Below, one piece after another: positions 1-8,777 of a stretch of DNA of 64,000 bases. The notes under the pieces are model-generated. The model saw only the letters and a program-made list of their open reading frames with translations, had not been told where the DNA came from and did no database searches. The stretch lies in contig NZ_JANHKS010000025.1 of assembly GCF_028682175.1 (NCBI RefSeq), positions 22,610-86,609 of the forward strand, given 5' to 3'. The position numbers and the translations under genes are program-made. This DNA is from Pseudomonas putida. GTDB taxonomy: Bacteria > Pseudomonadota > Gammaproteobacteria > Pseudomonadales > Pseudomonadaceae. Positions within the stretch are counted from its first letter, which is position 1. Each line of letters begins with the position of its first letter.

Positions 1-97
1 CAAGGTAGATAGCCTGACATCCGCGAATTGGCCCGCCGCTTATAGTTCTCGCCGTCCTCTGGGGCACACACGAATTGACACAAGGAACGTTGTTAAC

Positions 98-682
98 ATG
101 AAAACCCTCTCTCTTTCTCTGGCTGTCGTGGCTGCAATCGGCCTGAGCGTAGCGTCCACTGCCAACGCTGCGAACAACGGCAAACTCATCCTCAACGGCA
201 CCCTGACCAACATGACCTGTGACGTTGGCGCGGGCACCGGCGTAAGCCCGGGCACCAACCCTGGCGAGATCAACGTCGATCTGGGCAACGTCTCGTTCTC
301 CGATATCGGTCGTTATGCCGACAACAAACTGGCCACTGCCACGCCGATCCAGTTGCTGGTCAACTGCACGGCAGGTGCTGCGCAGTACAACACGGTCAAC
401 ATGCGCTTCGTCGCGCGTCAGGGCAGTGGCCTGGATAACCTGGACAACAAACTGCTGCGTACCACCGGTGCTGCCGACGGTGTGGGCATCGGCATGCTCA
501 ACTCCTCGTTCCAGCTCATGGACCTGAGCGGTAACGAGACGATCGACACGCCGCTGGTCAAGCAGGGCACCGACGGTGCGACTGCCGAGATCAACTTCGG
601 TGCGGTGTACGTGCTCAACGGCGCGACAACCAATCCGGGAAATGCCGACGGCTTCCTGCCGTTCGTAATGGACTATCAGTGA
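98..682 (+). CDS. Fimbrial major pilin-like subunit (chaperone-usher type)
   Basis: A 194-residue secreted protein and first gene of the fimbrial operon, probably the shaft subunit polymerised outside the cell. A Sec signal peptide ends near TANA (residue 24). Two cysteines (TCDVG near 42 and LVNCT near 90) fit the single disulfide of an incomplete-Ig pilin, and the C-terminus FVMDYQ carries the penultimate aromatic used in donor-strand exchange. AAGGA lies upstream of the ATG. The following chaperone and usher confirm the assignment. Which fimbrial class it belongs to is inferred from gene order only. Confidence 0.85.
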   Translation: MKTLSLSLAVVAAIGLSVASTANAANNGKLILNGTLTNMTCDVGAGTGVSPGTNPGEINVDLGNVSFSDIGRYADNKLATATPIQLLVNCTAGAAQYNTVNMRFVARQGSGLDNLDNKLLRTTGAADGVGIGMLNSSFQLMDLSGNETIDTPLVKQGTDGATAEINFGAVYVLNGATTNPGNADGFLPFVMDYQ

Positions 683-742
683 TACCCGGGCGGGGAGGGC
701 ACTGCTCGCCCCGCCTGACTACCGATTCGAGGCGACTAGCGC

Positions 743-1501
743 ATGTTTTCCAGATTATTTCGTTGCGTGGCGTTCTGGCTCTGGCCAGGGCTGGCATTGA
801 CGCTGGCAGCGCCGTCCCAGGCCGGTATCGTGCTCAACACCACGCGGGTGATCTTTCAGGCCTCTGACAAGGAGGCCAGCCTGATGGTGCACAACACCGG
901 TACCGGCGACATCCTCGCTCAGTCATGGCTTGAGGCCGAAGGCACGAATGGCGTTTCCGGCAGTCTGCCGTTTGCCGTCACGCCTGCGCTGGCGCGGATG
1001 TCCGGTGATGCCAGGCAACTGATCAGGATTCTCTACTCCGGCGAAGGCCTTGCGAAGGATCGCGAATCGGTGTTCTGGGTCAACGTCCAGGAGATCCCCC
1101 AAACCGCCAAGGAGAACCAGTTGCAGGTGGCGATCCGGCAACGCATCAAACTGTTCTACCGCCCCGATGGACTGGACGCCGATCCGCTCAAGGCTGCCCA
1201 GGCCTTGCAATGGCAACTGCGCGACGGACATCTGGAGGTCACCAATCCGGGGCCTTATCACGTGTCGTTGATCAAGCTCCAGGCCAGGCGCCATGGGCAG
1301 GTGGTGTTCAGCGAGGACAGCCGGATGCTGGCACCGATGCAGCGGTTGCAGTTGCCCCTGAGTTCAGCAGGCACAGGTGCGCCGCTGGACCTGGCTTTCA
1401 TCAGCATCAACGACTTCGGGGCCCAGGAGCCCTATCACGCCAGCGTCTCTGGTGAGCGATTCATACAGGCCAGCAAGGCCGAACATCGTCCTGACGAGTG
1501 A
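743..1501 (+). CDS. Periplasmic fimbrial chaperone (PapD/FimC family)
   Basis: A 252-residue periplasmic chaperone that holds pilin subunits for delivery to the usher. After a signal peptide ending near SQA (27) the G1/A1 strand motif appears (TRVIF, with the conserved Arg that binds the pilin C-terminus). IRQRIKLFYRP near residue 140 carries the second conserved basic residue and the family signature. It lies 60 nt after the pilin and 121 nt before the usher. It is the first of two chaperones in this operon, so each may serve different subunits. Confidence 0.93.
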   Translation: MFSRLFRCVAFWLWPGLALTLAAPSQAGIVLNTTRVIFQASDKEASLMVHNTGTGDILAQSWLEAEGTNGVSGSLPFAVTPALARMSGDARQLIRILYSGEGLAKDRESVFWVNVQEIPQTAKENQLQVAIRQRIKLFYRPDGLDADPLKAAQALQWQLRDGHLEVTNPGPYHVSLIKLQARRHGQVVFSEDSRMLAPMQRLQLPLSSAGTGAPLDLAFISINDFGAQEPYHASVSGERFIQASKAEHRPDE

Positions 1502-1622
1502 ATCGTCGGGATGTTTTCGTTGACCCATTTTTCGAGTCGGAACTGTTTCCGGCTTTGGCGTCGCACGCCTGCGCAACGACTCGGCAGGGTGTCGGCACCC
1601 AGGACACGAGTGAAATCAGCTA

Positions 1623-4205
1623 ATGGAACGGCGAAAGAAAAAGACCAGGGGATGTATTTCAAGAACTATTCCGGCCTGCACTCGCAAGAGCAAAAAGGCA
1701 GGGTGCAAGGTAGCCACCCGTAGACCGCTGTCCTCCTGTGTCGTTGCCACAGCATGGATGGTCGGCTCCAGTGCAATGGCCATGGCGGACGTCGGCGGCG
1801 AAAGCGGCAGCGGCACAAGGGTGAAATTCAACACCGCATTCATTCAGGGGACGGACCAGCCAGCAGACCTCAACAGTTTTCTTGAAGGTAACAGCGTGGT
1901 GCCTGGCACCTATCGCGTCGATATCTACGTCAACCGCACCTTGAGTGGCCGGCGTGACTTGAACTTCGTGGTCAATCCAGCCAGAGGCACTGTCGAGGCC
2001 TGCCTGACGCTGGACATGCTGCAGCAGTTGGGCATGGATATAGCCACGTTCACCGAAGGCGATGTCCAGCCGGGCGCGTGTTTCGATCTGGCCGCGAACG
2101 TCGAGTTCGCCCATGTCGAATACCAGCCGGGCAGCCTGCGGCTTAACATCAGCATCCCACAGGCGATGATGTCGCGCAGCAACCGCGGCTACGTCGCCCC
2201 GGAGCTCTGGGACGAGGGGCTGACCGCCGGGTTCGTCAATTACAGTTTCAGCGGTGCCCGGCGTACTCGCGGCAGCCTGACGCAGGATCAGTATTACCTG
2301 AGTCTGCGCAACGGTATGAACCTGGGTTCATGGCGCCTGCGCAACGAATCCTCGCTGGCTTATGGCAACGATCAGCCTTACCGGTTTCGCAGCAACCGCA
2401 CCTTCGTGCAGCGTGATATCAGCTCACTGAAAAGCCAGTTGACCCTGGGTGAGACCTATACCGACTCGCAGGTATTCGACAGCGTTCGGTTTCAGGGCGC
2501 GACCCTGGCGTCCGATGACGGCATGCTGCCCGACAGCGAGCGCATCTATGCGCCGGTCATACGAGGTATCGCCGAGACCAACGCGACCGTCGAAGTGCGT
2601 CAGAACGGGTTCATGCTGTACAGCGGCAACGTCTCGCCGGGGCCGTTCGAGATCAGCGATATCTACCCCAGCGGCTCGAATGGCGATCTTGAAGTCACCG
2701 TGATCGAGGCCGATGGGCGCAAGCGTGTCACGATCCAGGCCTACGCATCACTGCCCATCATGCTGCCCAGGGGCGCACTGCGTTACAGCGTGGCGGCAGG
2801 GCGCTACGACAGCTACATCGACGGTGGCCAGACACCGACTTTTGCCAGCACCACTGTTATCTACGGACTGACCGAACACCTGACCGCAGCGGGAGGCGGG
2901 CAAGTGGCCGAGGATTTCCAGGCGGGGAATATCGGCGCAGGCGTCAACACCGGGCTGGGGGCGGTGTCGCTGGATGTGACCCAGTCCGTCAGCCACCAGC
3001 GCCAGCAGACTCACAGTGGGCAAAGCTTTCGTCTGCGCTACGCCAACACGCTGGACCTGACCAACACCACGCTGGCCGTGGCCGGCTATCGTTATTCCAC
3101 TGACCAGTACCGCACCCTCGATGAGCATGTCGAGGAATTGAACCTGCGTGAAAGAGGGGGAGTTGGCCAAGCCAAAGACCGCTATGAAATCAACCTTACG
3201 CAGGCGCTACCCGAGCAGTCTGCGTCGCTGAGCATTACCGGATCCGAGCAGCGTTACTGGAGCCAGAGCGGCAAGGTACGCCAGCTTTACGTGTCCTGGA
3301 ACGCGGCCTGGCGCAGCCTGAGCTACGGGATATCCGTCGAGCGCAACCAGACCTTCGAGCGCGATGGGCAGGGACGAAGCGATAACCGGGTGGCACTGAC
3401 GTTGAGCCTGCCGCTGGGAGACAGCCCGGGATCGTCACGGGCGTTTCTCAACGGTGTACGCGACAGTTCCGGCGACTATGACATGCAGGCCGGGCTCAAC
3501 GGCCAGGTGCTGGACGACCGCAACTCGTTCTACTCGGTGCAGGCAGCCTACGACAATCGTTCGGGCTCTGCAGGGTTCGGCAAGATTGCAACCACCAGGC
3601 CATACGGGCGCTTCGATGTCGGTTACGGGCAGGGCGATGACTACCGCGCATTCAACCTTGGCGCTTCGGGTTCGGTTGTTGCCCATGCTGGCGGCGTGAA
3701 CTTTGGCCAGCCGCTGGGTGAAACCTTTGCCCTGGTGCAGGTCAAGGACGTCGCAGGTGCCAGGCTTGCCAGCAACAGTAATGTCGAGACCGGCAGCAAC
3801 GGTTACGCCATCGTGCCTTACGCCCAGCCTTATCGCGCTAACTGGGTCAGCCTCGATACCCGTCAACTGGGTGCCGATGTCGAACTTGAGAACGCGGTGA
3901 CCCAGGTCGTGCCGCGTCGCGGTGCGGTGCCGTTGGTCAGCTTCAATGCCTCGACAGGACGGCGAGTGCAATTCGAGCTGGTCCGGGCCGATGGCAGTCG
4001 CTTGCCCCTTGGCGCTGTGGTCGAGGACGCGCAAGGCAAGCTGCTGGCCGCGGTCGATCCCACCAGCCACGCGCTGGTATTGAGCGAGCAGGACAGTGGC
4101 GAATTGATCGTCAAGTGGGCGGATCAACAGTGCCGGGCATCATTCGACCTTCCCCCACGAGATCCCCAGCGCGCCTTCGACCGGGCCAGGGTGGTCTGCC
4201 AATGA
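1623..4205 (+). CDS. Outer-membrane fimbrial usher (FimD/PapC family)
   Basis: The 860-residue usher forms the outer-membrane pore through which the fimbria is assembled. The N-terminal chaperone-binding domain begins near VKFNTAFIQG. The beta-barrel and plug region contains the family pattern from YAPVIRGIAETNA to PFEISDIYPSG, and a C-terminal Ig-like domain follows. The length is usual. The start is uncertain: from the first ATG the signal peptide has an unusually long, K/R- and Cys-rich N-region (about 36 residues) before the hydrophobic core ending in AMAMA. No good ribosome site precedes it. The stop overlaps the next start (ATGA). Confidence 0.92.
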   Translation: MERRKKKTRGCISRTIPACTRKSKKAGCKVATRRPLSSCVVATAWMVGSSAMAMADVGGESGSGTRVKFNTAFIQGTDQPADLNSFLEGNSVVPGTYRVDIYVNRTLSGRRDLNFVVNPARGTVEACLTLDMLQQLGMDIATFTEGDVQPGACFDLAANVEFAHVEYQPGSLRLNISIPQAMMSRSNRGYVAPELWDEGLTAGFVNYSFSGARRTRGSLTQDQYYLSLRNGMNLGSWRLRNESSLAYGNDQPYRFRSNRTFVQRDISSLKSQLTLGETYTDSQVFDSVRFQGATLASDDGMLPDSERIYAPVIRGIAETNATVEVRQNGFMLYSGNVSPGPFEISDIYPSGSNGDLEVTVIEADGRKRVTIQAYASLPIMLPRGALRYSVAAGRYDSYIDGGQTPTFASTTVIYGLTEHLTAAGGGQVAEDFQAGNIGAGVNTGLGAVSLDVTQSVSHQRQQTHSGQSFRLRYANTLDLTNTTLAVAGYRYSTDQYRTLDEHVEELNLRERGGVGQAKDRYEINLTQALPEQSASLSITGSEQRYWSQSGKVRQLYVSWNAAWRSLSYGISVERNQTFERDGQGRSDNRVALTLSLPLGDSPGSSRAFLNGVRDSSGDYDMQAGLNGQVLDDRNSFYSVQAAYDNRSGSAGFGKIATTRPYGRFDVGYGQGDDYRAFNLGASGSVVAHAGGVNFGQPLGETFALVQVKDVAGARLASNSNVETGSNGYAIVPYAQPYRANWVSLDTRQLGADVELENAVTQVVPRRGAVPLVSFNASTGRRVQFELVRADGSRLPLGAVVEDAQGKLLAAVDPTSHALVLSEQDSGELIVKWADQQCRASFDLPPRDPQRAFDRARVVCQ

Positions 4206-4957
4206 AGTGGATCAGCCTGTTTTTCGCCGTGGCCGCAGTCATCAGTGAGCAAGCGCAGGGAGTGGTGTCGTTGACCGGGACACGGCTGGTGTTCGATGGA
4301 CGGTTTCATGAGGCCAGCATCGAAATCACCAACCAGGACCCGACCCAGGCACTGGTACAGGCCTGGCTCACCAGCGCCCGGGGCCAGGATGACCGCTCCG
4401 AGCACCTGCCCTTTGTGGTCACGCCGCACCTTGTGCAATTGCCGCCGCAAGGCCGGCACATGCTGCGCATCCTGTACGAAGGCGTCGGCATGCCTTCGGA
4501 CCGCGAGTCCTTGTTGCACCTGTATGTGCTGCAAGTGCCACGGCGCATCGAGGGGCGCCAGCAACTGAACATCGCCGTGCGCCAGCGGATCAATGTGTTC
4601 TATCGCCCGGTGGGACTGTCGGGCGATCCGGCCGATGCCGCGCAGGCGCTGGTGTGGCAATGGTCACAGTCGAATCGGCCGGCGCTCGAAGTGCGCAACC
4701 CCACGCCGTTTCATGTCTCGCTGCACAACCTGTCGATCAGCGGCCTGGCGCTCAGGGAGGATCTGATGGTCGCGCCCTTTGCCCAACACCGCCTGCCTCT
4801 GCCCACGGGCACGTCTGCCACGCCAGGCCCGTTGAGTTTCACCGCACTGACCGACTACGGCGGGTCGCGCCCGTTCTGCGCGCAGCCTGAGCCCGATGCC
4901 CCGTTCAATGCCCGCCCCGGGATGGCGGGCGCCCCATCACCCATAGGGAAATGCTGA
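4202..4957 (+). CDS. Second periplasmic fimbrial chaperone (PapD/FimC family)
   Basis: A 251-residue paralogue of the upstream chaperone, with a short signal peptide ending near SEQAQG. The pilin-binding Arg sits in TGTRLVF and the signature is VRQRINVFYRP. The chosen start ATG overlaps the usher stop as ATGA; a longer frame from 4115 would add 29 residues lacking signal-peptide character. Two chaperones flanking one usher, followed by a tip gene, resembles the order cupB1-B4 of P. aeruginosa (established gene order); orthology is inference. Confidence 0.9.
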   Translation: MKWISLFFAVAAVISEQAQGVVSLTGTRLVFDGRFHEASIEITNQDPTQALVQAWLTSARGQDDRSEHLPFVVTPHLVQLPPQGRHMLRILYEGVGMPSDRESLLHLYVLQVPRRIEGRQQLNIAVRQRINVFYRPVGLSGDPADAAQALVWQWSQSNRPALEVRNPTPFHVSLHNLSISGLALREDLMVAPFAQHRLPLPTGTSATPGPLSFTALTDYGGSRPFCAQPEPDAPFNARPGMAGAPSPIGKC

Positions 4958-5946
4958 CCATGACGACCTTATCCATCACACGCTGGTGTCCGACCTTCCT
5001 GCTGGCGCTGTTCCTGCCCCAGGCGGGCATGGCCATGACGTGCAAGACCCAGGGCGCAGGCGAAACGGTGGTTCGCGCCGATTTGAGCAGCAGCGTCGCG
5101 ATCCCTGCCACCTTGCCCAACGGCAGCGTGGTGTGGCGTTCCGAACGCCTGAATCTTGCGGTCGAATGCGCCAGGGACAAGCCGGGTGCCGCCGAAGACG
5201 TGTTCGTGTACCTCAACCCGGAAAACCTGGAAATCGGGCAGGGGATTCGCGCCGGGGTTACCCTCAACGGCAGCGATTACCTGCAGAGCAATGGCCGAAT
5301 TCCGGTGCAGCAGGTGCTTCCCGCCTGCACTGACCCTGATCTTGCGGCTTGCCCCAAGGCCACGTTCAGCCTGCCGTTCACAGTGTTCATCCAGAAACAC
5401 GGGCCTACGCCACCGTCCGGCGGCGCAAGCAACCTGCTGGATTACCGCATGTTTCAGATCGACAGCGGCAATGGCATGAATCCGGCACCGGGAAACAACC
5501 TCAACTACGTCATCAACAACCTGAGCGGGCTGCGCTTTGTTGCATGCAGCGCCGAGTTGCGGGTGATGCCTGAAACGGTGGAATTCGGCGACGTGGCCAT
5601 CCGCAACGTGCGAGTGGGGGAGGTGGCGACCTTCGAGCGATTCGCCCTGGCGACCAGCCGAATCTGCGACTCACCGTTCAGCCTGAATGCGCGGTTCACG
5701 CCGGTGTCTGGCACCCTGTCGGGGGATCAACTGGTGCCGGTGAACAACGACAGCGTCGGCATCCGCATCACCAACGCCCGCACCAACGTGCCACTGCGTT
5801 TCAACGAGCCGTTTCATGCCACCGATCTCTTGGGCGAAAACTATTCGGCCACTGCCGATCTGAACGCCGAACTGATCTGGCGCAAGAGCGAGCCGACCCC
5901 TGGCCCGTTCTCGGCAGAAGTCATGGTGGACCTGTTCTACAAATAG
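4951..5946 (+). CDS. Fimbrial tip adhesin-like subunit
   Basis: A 331-residue exported protein, likely the two-domain tip subunit. A signal peptide ends near AGMAM, followed by a roughly 170-residue N-terminal region with several cysteines (TCKTQG, VECAR, PACTDPDLAACPK) that may be the receptor-binding lectin domain. A C-terminal pilin-like domain starts near LRFVACSAELRV and ends with penultimate Tyr (DLFYK). ATG 4951 overlaps the chaperone stop; ATG 4960 is equally possible and better spaced from AGGGA. It is far shorter than the large CupB5 adhesin. Ligand unknown. Confidence 0.8.
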   Translation: MLTMTTLSITRWCPTFLLALFLPQAGMAMTCKTQGAGETVVRADLSSSVAIPATLPNGSVVWRSERLNLAVECARDKPGAAEDVFVYLNPENLEIGQGIRAGVTLNGSDYLQSNGRIPVQQVLPACTDPDLAACPKATFSLPFTVFIQKHGPTPPSGGASNLLDYRMFQIDSGNGMNPAPGNNLNYVINNLSGLRFVACSAELRVMPETVEFGDVAIRNVRVGEVATFERFALATSRICDSPFSLNARFTPVSGTLSGDQLVPVNNDSVGIRITNARTNVPLRFNEPFHATDLLGENYSATADLNAELIWRKSEPTPGPFSAEVMVDLFYK

Positions 5947-6052
5947 CCGTTGCTCGGTTGTCACAGGCGTCGGATCGGGGTTTGAGGTATGCTGCGCGGC
6001 TTGCGGGCGCAGCCTGCCAAACCCTCGACCGATTCGAGATTCGGAAGCTTCC

Positions 6053-6283
6053 ATGACCACCCCTGAACACACCCAGGCGCCAGACGTCGTCGAAACCAGC
6101 GACGCCAACACCGCACCAGCCGAGAGCAAACCGGCCATTCCTTCGTTCCGTTTCCCGTTCAAACCGGGTGAACTGGGCCAGGCAAAAAACCAGCACAACT
6201 ACCCCGGCGCCGGCAAATCCAACCACGACAAACGCCCGGGTGTAGCGCCGTCGGGTACTCGTCGGTCGATGGGCAAGCGCTAG
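6053..6283 (+). CDS. Small conserved-looking protein, unknown function
   Basis: A 76-residue soluble, Pro/Ala/Lys-rich protein without signal peptide or membrane segment. The first 45 residues are acidic and low in complexity. The tail is basic with Gly/Asn (KNQHNYPGAGKS, KRPGVAPSGTRRSMGKR), suggesting a disordered or nucleic-acid-binding protein. It stands alone, 106 nt after the fimbrial operon, followed at once by REP sequences. I do not recognise a named family; the coding call rests on codon usage and a clean start, so confidence is moderate. Confidence 0.6.
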   Translation: MTTPEHTQAPDVVETSDANTAPAESKPAIPSFRFPFKPGELGQAKNQHNYPGAGKSNHDKRPGVAPSGTRRSMGKR

Positions 6284-6296
6284 TTTCGATACCCCC

Positions 6297-6401
6297 GTCG
6301 CGGGCAAGCGCGCTCCTACAGGTTTCTGCCCGTAGCAGCACGGCTTGCCGGCGGGGGCGTACTCAAGATCGCTCCCGCCGGCAAGCCGTGCTGCTACGGG
6401 T
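6297..6401. repeat. REP half-site plus inverted REP pair (REPIN)
   Basis: A single REP of the GCGGGCAAGCGCGCTCCTAC group (6297-6322) is followed by an inverted pair of the GTAGCAGCACGGCTTGCCGG group (6328-6401). The pair can form a long hairpin. REPINs are short non-autonomous elements mobilised by RAYT transposases encoded elsewhere; no RAYT gene is in the window. Confidence 0.85.
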
Positions 6402-6415
6402 CGGTGGTGTGTTTT

Positions 6416-6790
6416 AGATTTTGATCTGGCTTTTGATCTTCATGCGCGATAGTGCAGGCGACACAGGGCGCGACGTTAAGGCGCCAGGCCGAGCGCAGGC
6501 GTCGTGGAGGGGGATGAGCGGCAGGAAGCCGCGAAAGCTGTGCGGGCCAGGGACGGCCCATCACGGCGTGCCCCCGGAACGGCGCCGGAGTCGAGGGAAG
6601 TCCGACGAAGGAGGACCCCAGCCAGGAGCAAATGGTTTGCCTACTTTCCCGAAAGAAAGTAGGTCGCCCGTAAGGGGCGAAACCCGCCAGTCAAACCACC
6701 GCGAAAACGGATCTACACCCGATCCCACAGTCACCCGACGACGCGGAGCGTCAAACACCCCGTTACCACGCGGAGCGTGGGAACGATCAT
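6416..6790. repeat. Structured non-coding element, probably multicopy
   Basis: About 375 bases without a convincing gene. It contains a run of short perfect stems: GCGGC/GCCGC (6518-6532), GGGCC/GGCCC (6544-6559), CCTACTTTC/GAAAGTAGG (6640-6663), CGCCC/GGGCG (6665-6679), GACGC/GCGTC (6740-6752) and CCACGC/GCGTGG (6766-6780). From memory, closely similar stretches occur between genes in many Pseudomonas genomes, which I cannot confirm here. The open frame running through it on the + strand has repeat-like composition and continues into an antisense gene. Function unknown. Confidence 0.55.
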
Positions 6791-6800
6791 ATGATCCTGC

Positions 6801-7763
6801 TCAAGCCTTCTTGCGAAAACTGTCCCGGTACTGCGTCGGCGTCACCCCCAGCCTCTGGCTGAAAATCAAGCGCATGCGCGCCGCGCTGCCAAATCCGCAA
6901 TGCCAGGCCACCGCCTTGATCGCCATCTCGCTGCCTTCGAGCAGATGCCGTGCTGCATCGATTCTGGCCCGTTGCACGAACTCCGCCGGCGTCACCTTCG
7001 CATCCCGCGCAAATACCCGGGCAAAGCTGCGCGGGCTCATGGCGACCACCTCGGCCAGCCGCTCCACCGAGAAAGGCTCGCCGATGTGCTCCATGACATA
7101 ACGCTGAATCTTCGCCACCGGTGATTCATCGTCCGCCGGCGCATTCAGATACGGACTGAATTGCGACTGCCCGCCTTGGCGCTGCGCCACCACCAACAGG
7201 CGCTTGGCCACTGCCAGCGCAATGGCCGAACCGTGATCCTCAGCCACCAGCGCCAGGGCCATGTCGATTCCCGCCGTCACGCCCGCCGAGGTCATCATCG
7301 ATCCGTCGCGTACATAAATGCGGTCGGCCTGAACCTGCGCCTCAGGAAAAAGATCCGCCAACTGCTGAGCATGGCTCCAGTGAGTTGCAACCTGTTTGCC
7401 ATCGAGCAAGCCTGCGTGCCCCAGAATGAATGCCCCGGTGCAGATCGAGCCAAAGCGGCCCGCAAGCGGGGTCGCCTTGTGCAGCCAGGCCGACACATGA
7501 GGCATTTGCGCGCTCACGGGCAGGTCCGGGCCGCCGGGTACCAGCAGAATGTCGAATTGCAAGGGCGCGTCGGAAAGGTCGAACCGGGCGCCCAGAGGCA
7601 TTCCGTTGGACGCAAGGATCGGGTAGGGCGCCGCGCCGATGGTGACGATCGTGTAGCCCTCGCCCTGGCCCACGAAGCGATTGGCCTCGCTGAATACGTC
7701 CAGCGGGCCAGCAACGTCCAGTGACTGGACGTGGGGGAACAGCACGATGGCAACGCTTTTCAT
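6801..7763 (-). CDS. GlxA-family transcriptional regulator (DJ-1/PfpI plus AraC HTH)
   Basis: A 320-residue cytoplasmic regulator. Residues 1-180 form a DJ-1/PfpI class I amidotransferase-like domain with the nucleophile-elbow Cys in SICTGAF near 108. Residues 220-315 are a double HTH of AraC type (FSVERLAEVVAMSPRSFAR, then the second helix pair ending VTPTQYR). This architecture is shared by Pseudomonas regulators of quaternary amine and amino-acid catabolism such as GbdR, CdhR and ArgR. Effector and targets are unknown. It lies 9 nt downstream of the cysteine-cluster gene and is probably cotranscribed with it. Confidence 0.9.
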   Translation of the reverse strand: MKSVAIVLFPHVQSLDVAGPLDVFSEANRFVGQGEGYTIVTIGAAPYPILASNGMPLGARFDLSDAPLQFDILLVPGGPDLPVSAQMPHVSAWLHKATPLAGRFGSICTGAFILGHAGLLDGKQVATHWSHAQQLADLFPEAQVQADRIYVRDGSMMTSAGVTAGIDMALALVAEDHGSAIALAVAKRLLVVAQRQGGQSQFSPYLNAPADDESPVAKIQRYVMEHIGEPFSVERLAEVVAMSPRSFARVFARDAKVTPAEFVQRARIDAARHLLEGSEMAIKAVAWHCGFGSAARMRLIFSQRLGVTPTQYRDSFRKKA

Positions 7764-7772
7764 CGAGGGTAC

Positions 7773-8525
7773 TCAGGCGCTCTGCAAAGGGATGAACATA
7801 TAGCCCATCGCCTCGCCTGTCTCCAGTCGCGCACCGGCTTGTTGCAGGGAATGGGTCGCTGCGTCACCCGCAACCCGGAAGCGCCAGCCATTTTCACAGG
7901 CAGAAGGCAGCTCGCCTGTCTGGTAACGGGCTACCGCATCGGCGAAGGCATTCATATCGGGAAGGTAGGCCACGAAACCGTTGCCCTTGAGCGCTGTGAT
8001 GTTGATGCCCAACGCCATGCAGATCGCCTGTTTGCGCGCGATATCATCGCGGTCGGCCTGACGGGAGCGTTCGATCAGGGTCATGAGTTGCTGATCCACC
8101 AACTGTCCGCCCACGATCAGGTCAGGCCCTTGCTCCCAGGATTCTGGCGGACAGTCCTTGGCTTGCGGGCGCAGCGGAATGTGCGGATTGATCTCCATCG
8201 GGTAGATGCGACAGACCAGAGGGCGGCGTTCGTAAATGCGGCAGAGGTTGTCCGCGTCAAGATTTCGGCAGCGGCCAGCGTTGTAGGCGGCGAAGGTAAT
8301 GGCCACCAGTGCCTGCGCCGAGCCACTGGTCACTGGGTGGGACCTGCGCGTGGCGTGGGTGAGTTGCTCGGGCGCAACGCCATAACCGTCAGCCAGAAAC
8401 GCCTCGGTCAGCACGATCACCGAACCGCCGTCCGCCGCCCACTGCGCGGCTTCCGCGAGGGTCAGAGGGACGTGGTGATCGGTACAGCACTTGCCGCAGC
8501 CGACACAGGAAAACTGAGTATTCAT
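7773..8525 (-). CDS. YkgJ-family cysteine-cluster protein
   Basis: A 250-residue soluble protein of the UPF0153/YkgJ family, thought to bind a zinc or Fe-S cluster. The N-terminus holds CVGCGKCC (residues 8-15). The second cluster is CRNLDADNLCRIYERRPLVCRIYP near 95-120, which supplies further family cysteines. Residues 125-250 show no recognised motif. The biochemical role of the family is not established. It is transcribed ahead of the GlxA-type regulator with a 9-nt gap. Confidence 0.85.
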   Translation of the reverse strand: MNTQFSCVGCGKCCTDHHVPLTLAEAAQWAADGGSVIVLTEAFLADGYGVAPEQLTHATRRSHPVTSGSAQALVAITFAAYNAGRCRNLDADNLCRIYERRPLVCRIYPMEINPHIPLRPQAKDCPPESWEQGPDLIVGGQLVDQQLMTLIERSRQADRDDIARKQAICMALGINITALKGNGFVAYLPDMNAFADAVARYQTGELPSACENGWRFRVAGDAATHSLQQAGARLETGEAMGYMFIPLQSA

Positions 8526-8659
8526 CGAAGGGAAAACGCCGCCAGCCCAGAGGAAAACAGGTTCGGTCCCTGCGACTGTGATACGTCAGCGCAGGACGGA
8601 ATTCTGCAAGTGCCGGGATTTGCAGCAAGTTATGCGCCAGCCCAAGGTCATCTTCACCG

Positions 8660-8735
8660 CCCCGTAGCAGTCCGGCTTGCCGGCGTCAGCGATCTTGTGG
8701 ATGCCGACGCCGGCAAGCCGGACTGCTACGGGGCG
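8660..8735. repeat. Inverted REP pair (REPIN)
   Basis: Two REPs of the GTAGCAGTCCGGCTTGCCGG group in inverted orientation, separated by about 25 bases. It lies between the start of the YkgJ-like gene and the end of the next minus-strand gene, so it may act as a terminator for 8778-9101. The rest of the 8526-8777 gap shows nothing I recognise. Confidence 0.85.
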
Positions 8736-8777
8736 AAGGTCAACCAATGTTCAGATGTACGAAAACCAGAGGCGGGG

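Noticed and set aside
6421..7101. A 226-codon open frame on the + strand
   Set aside because: It runs through the hairpin-rich repeat and then antisense to the GlxA-type regulator; its composition is repeat-like and it has no domain.
8526..8640. Fragments resembling a cobalamin riboswitch (GGGAAAAC, CCCTGCGACTGTGAT) on the + strand
   Set aside because: Box order and spacing are wrong, key boxes are missing and no + strand gene follows.
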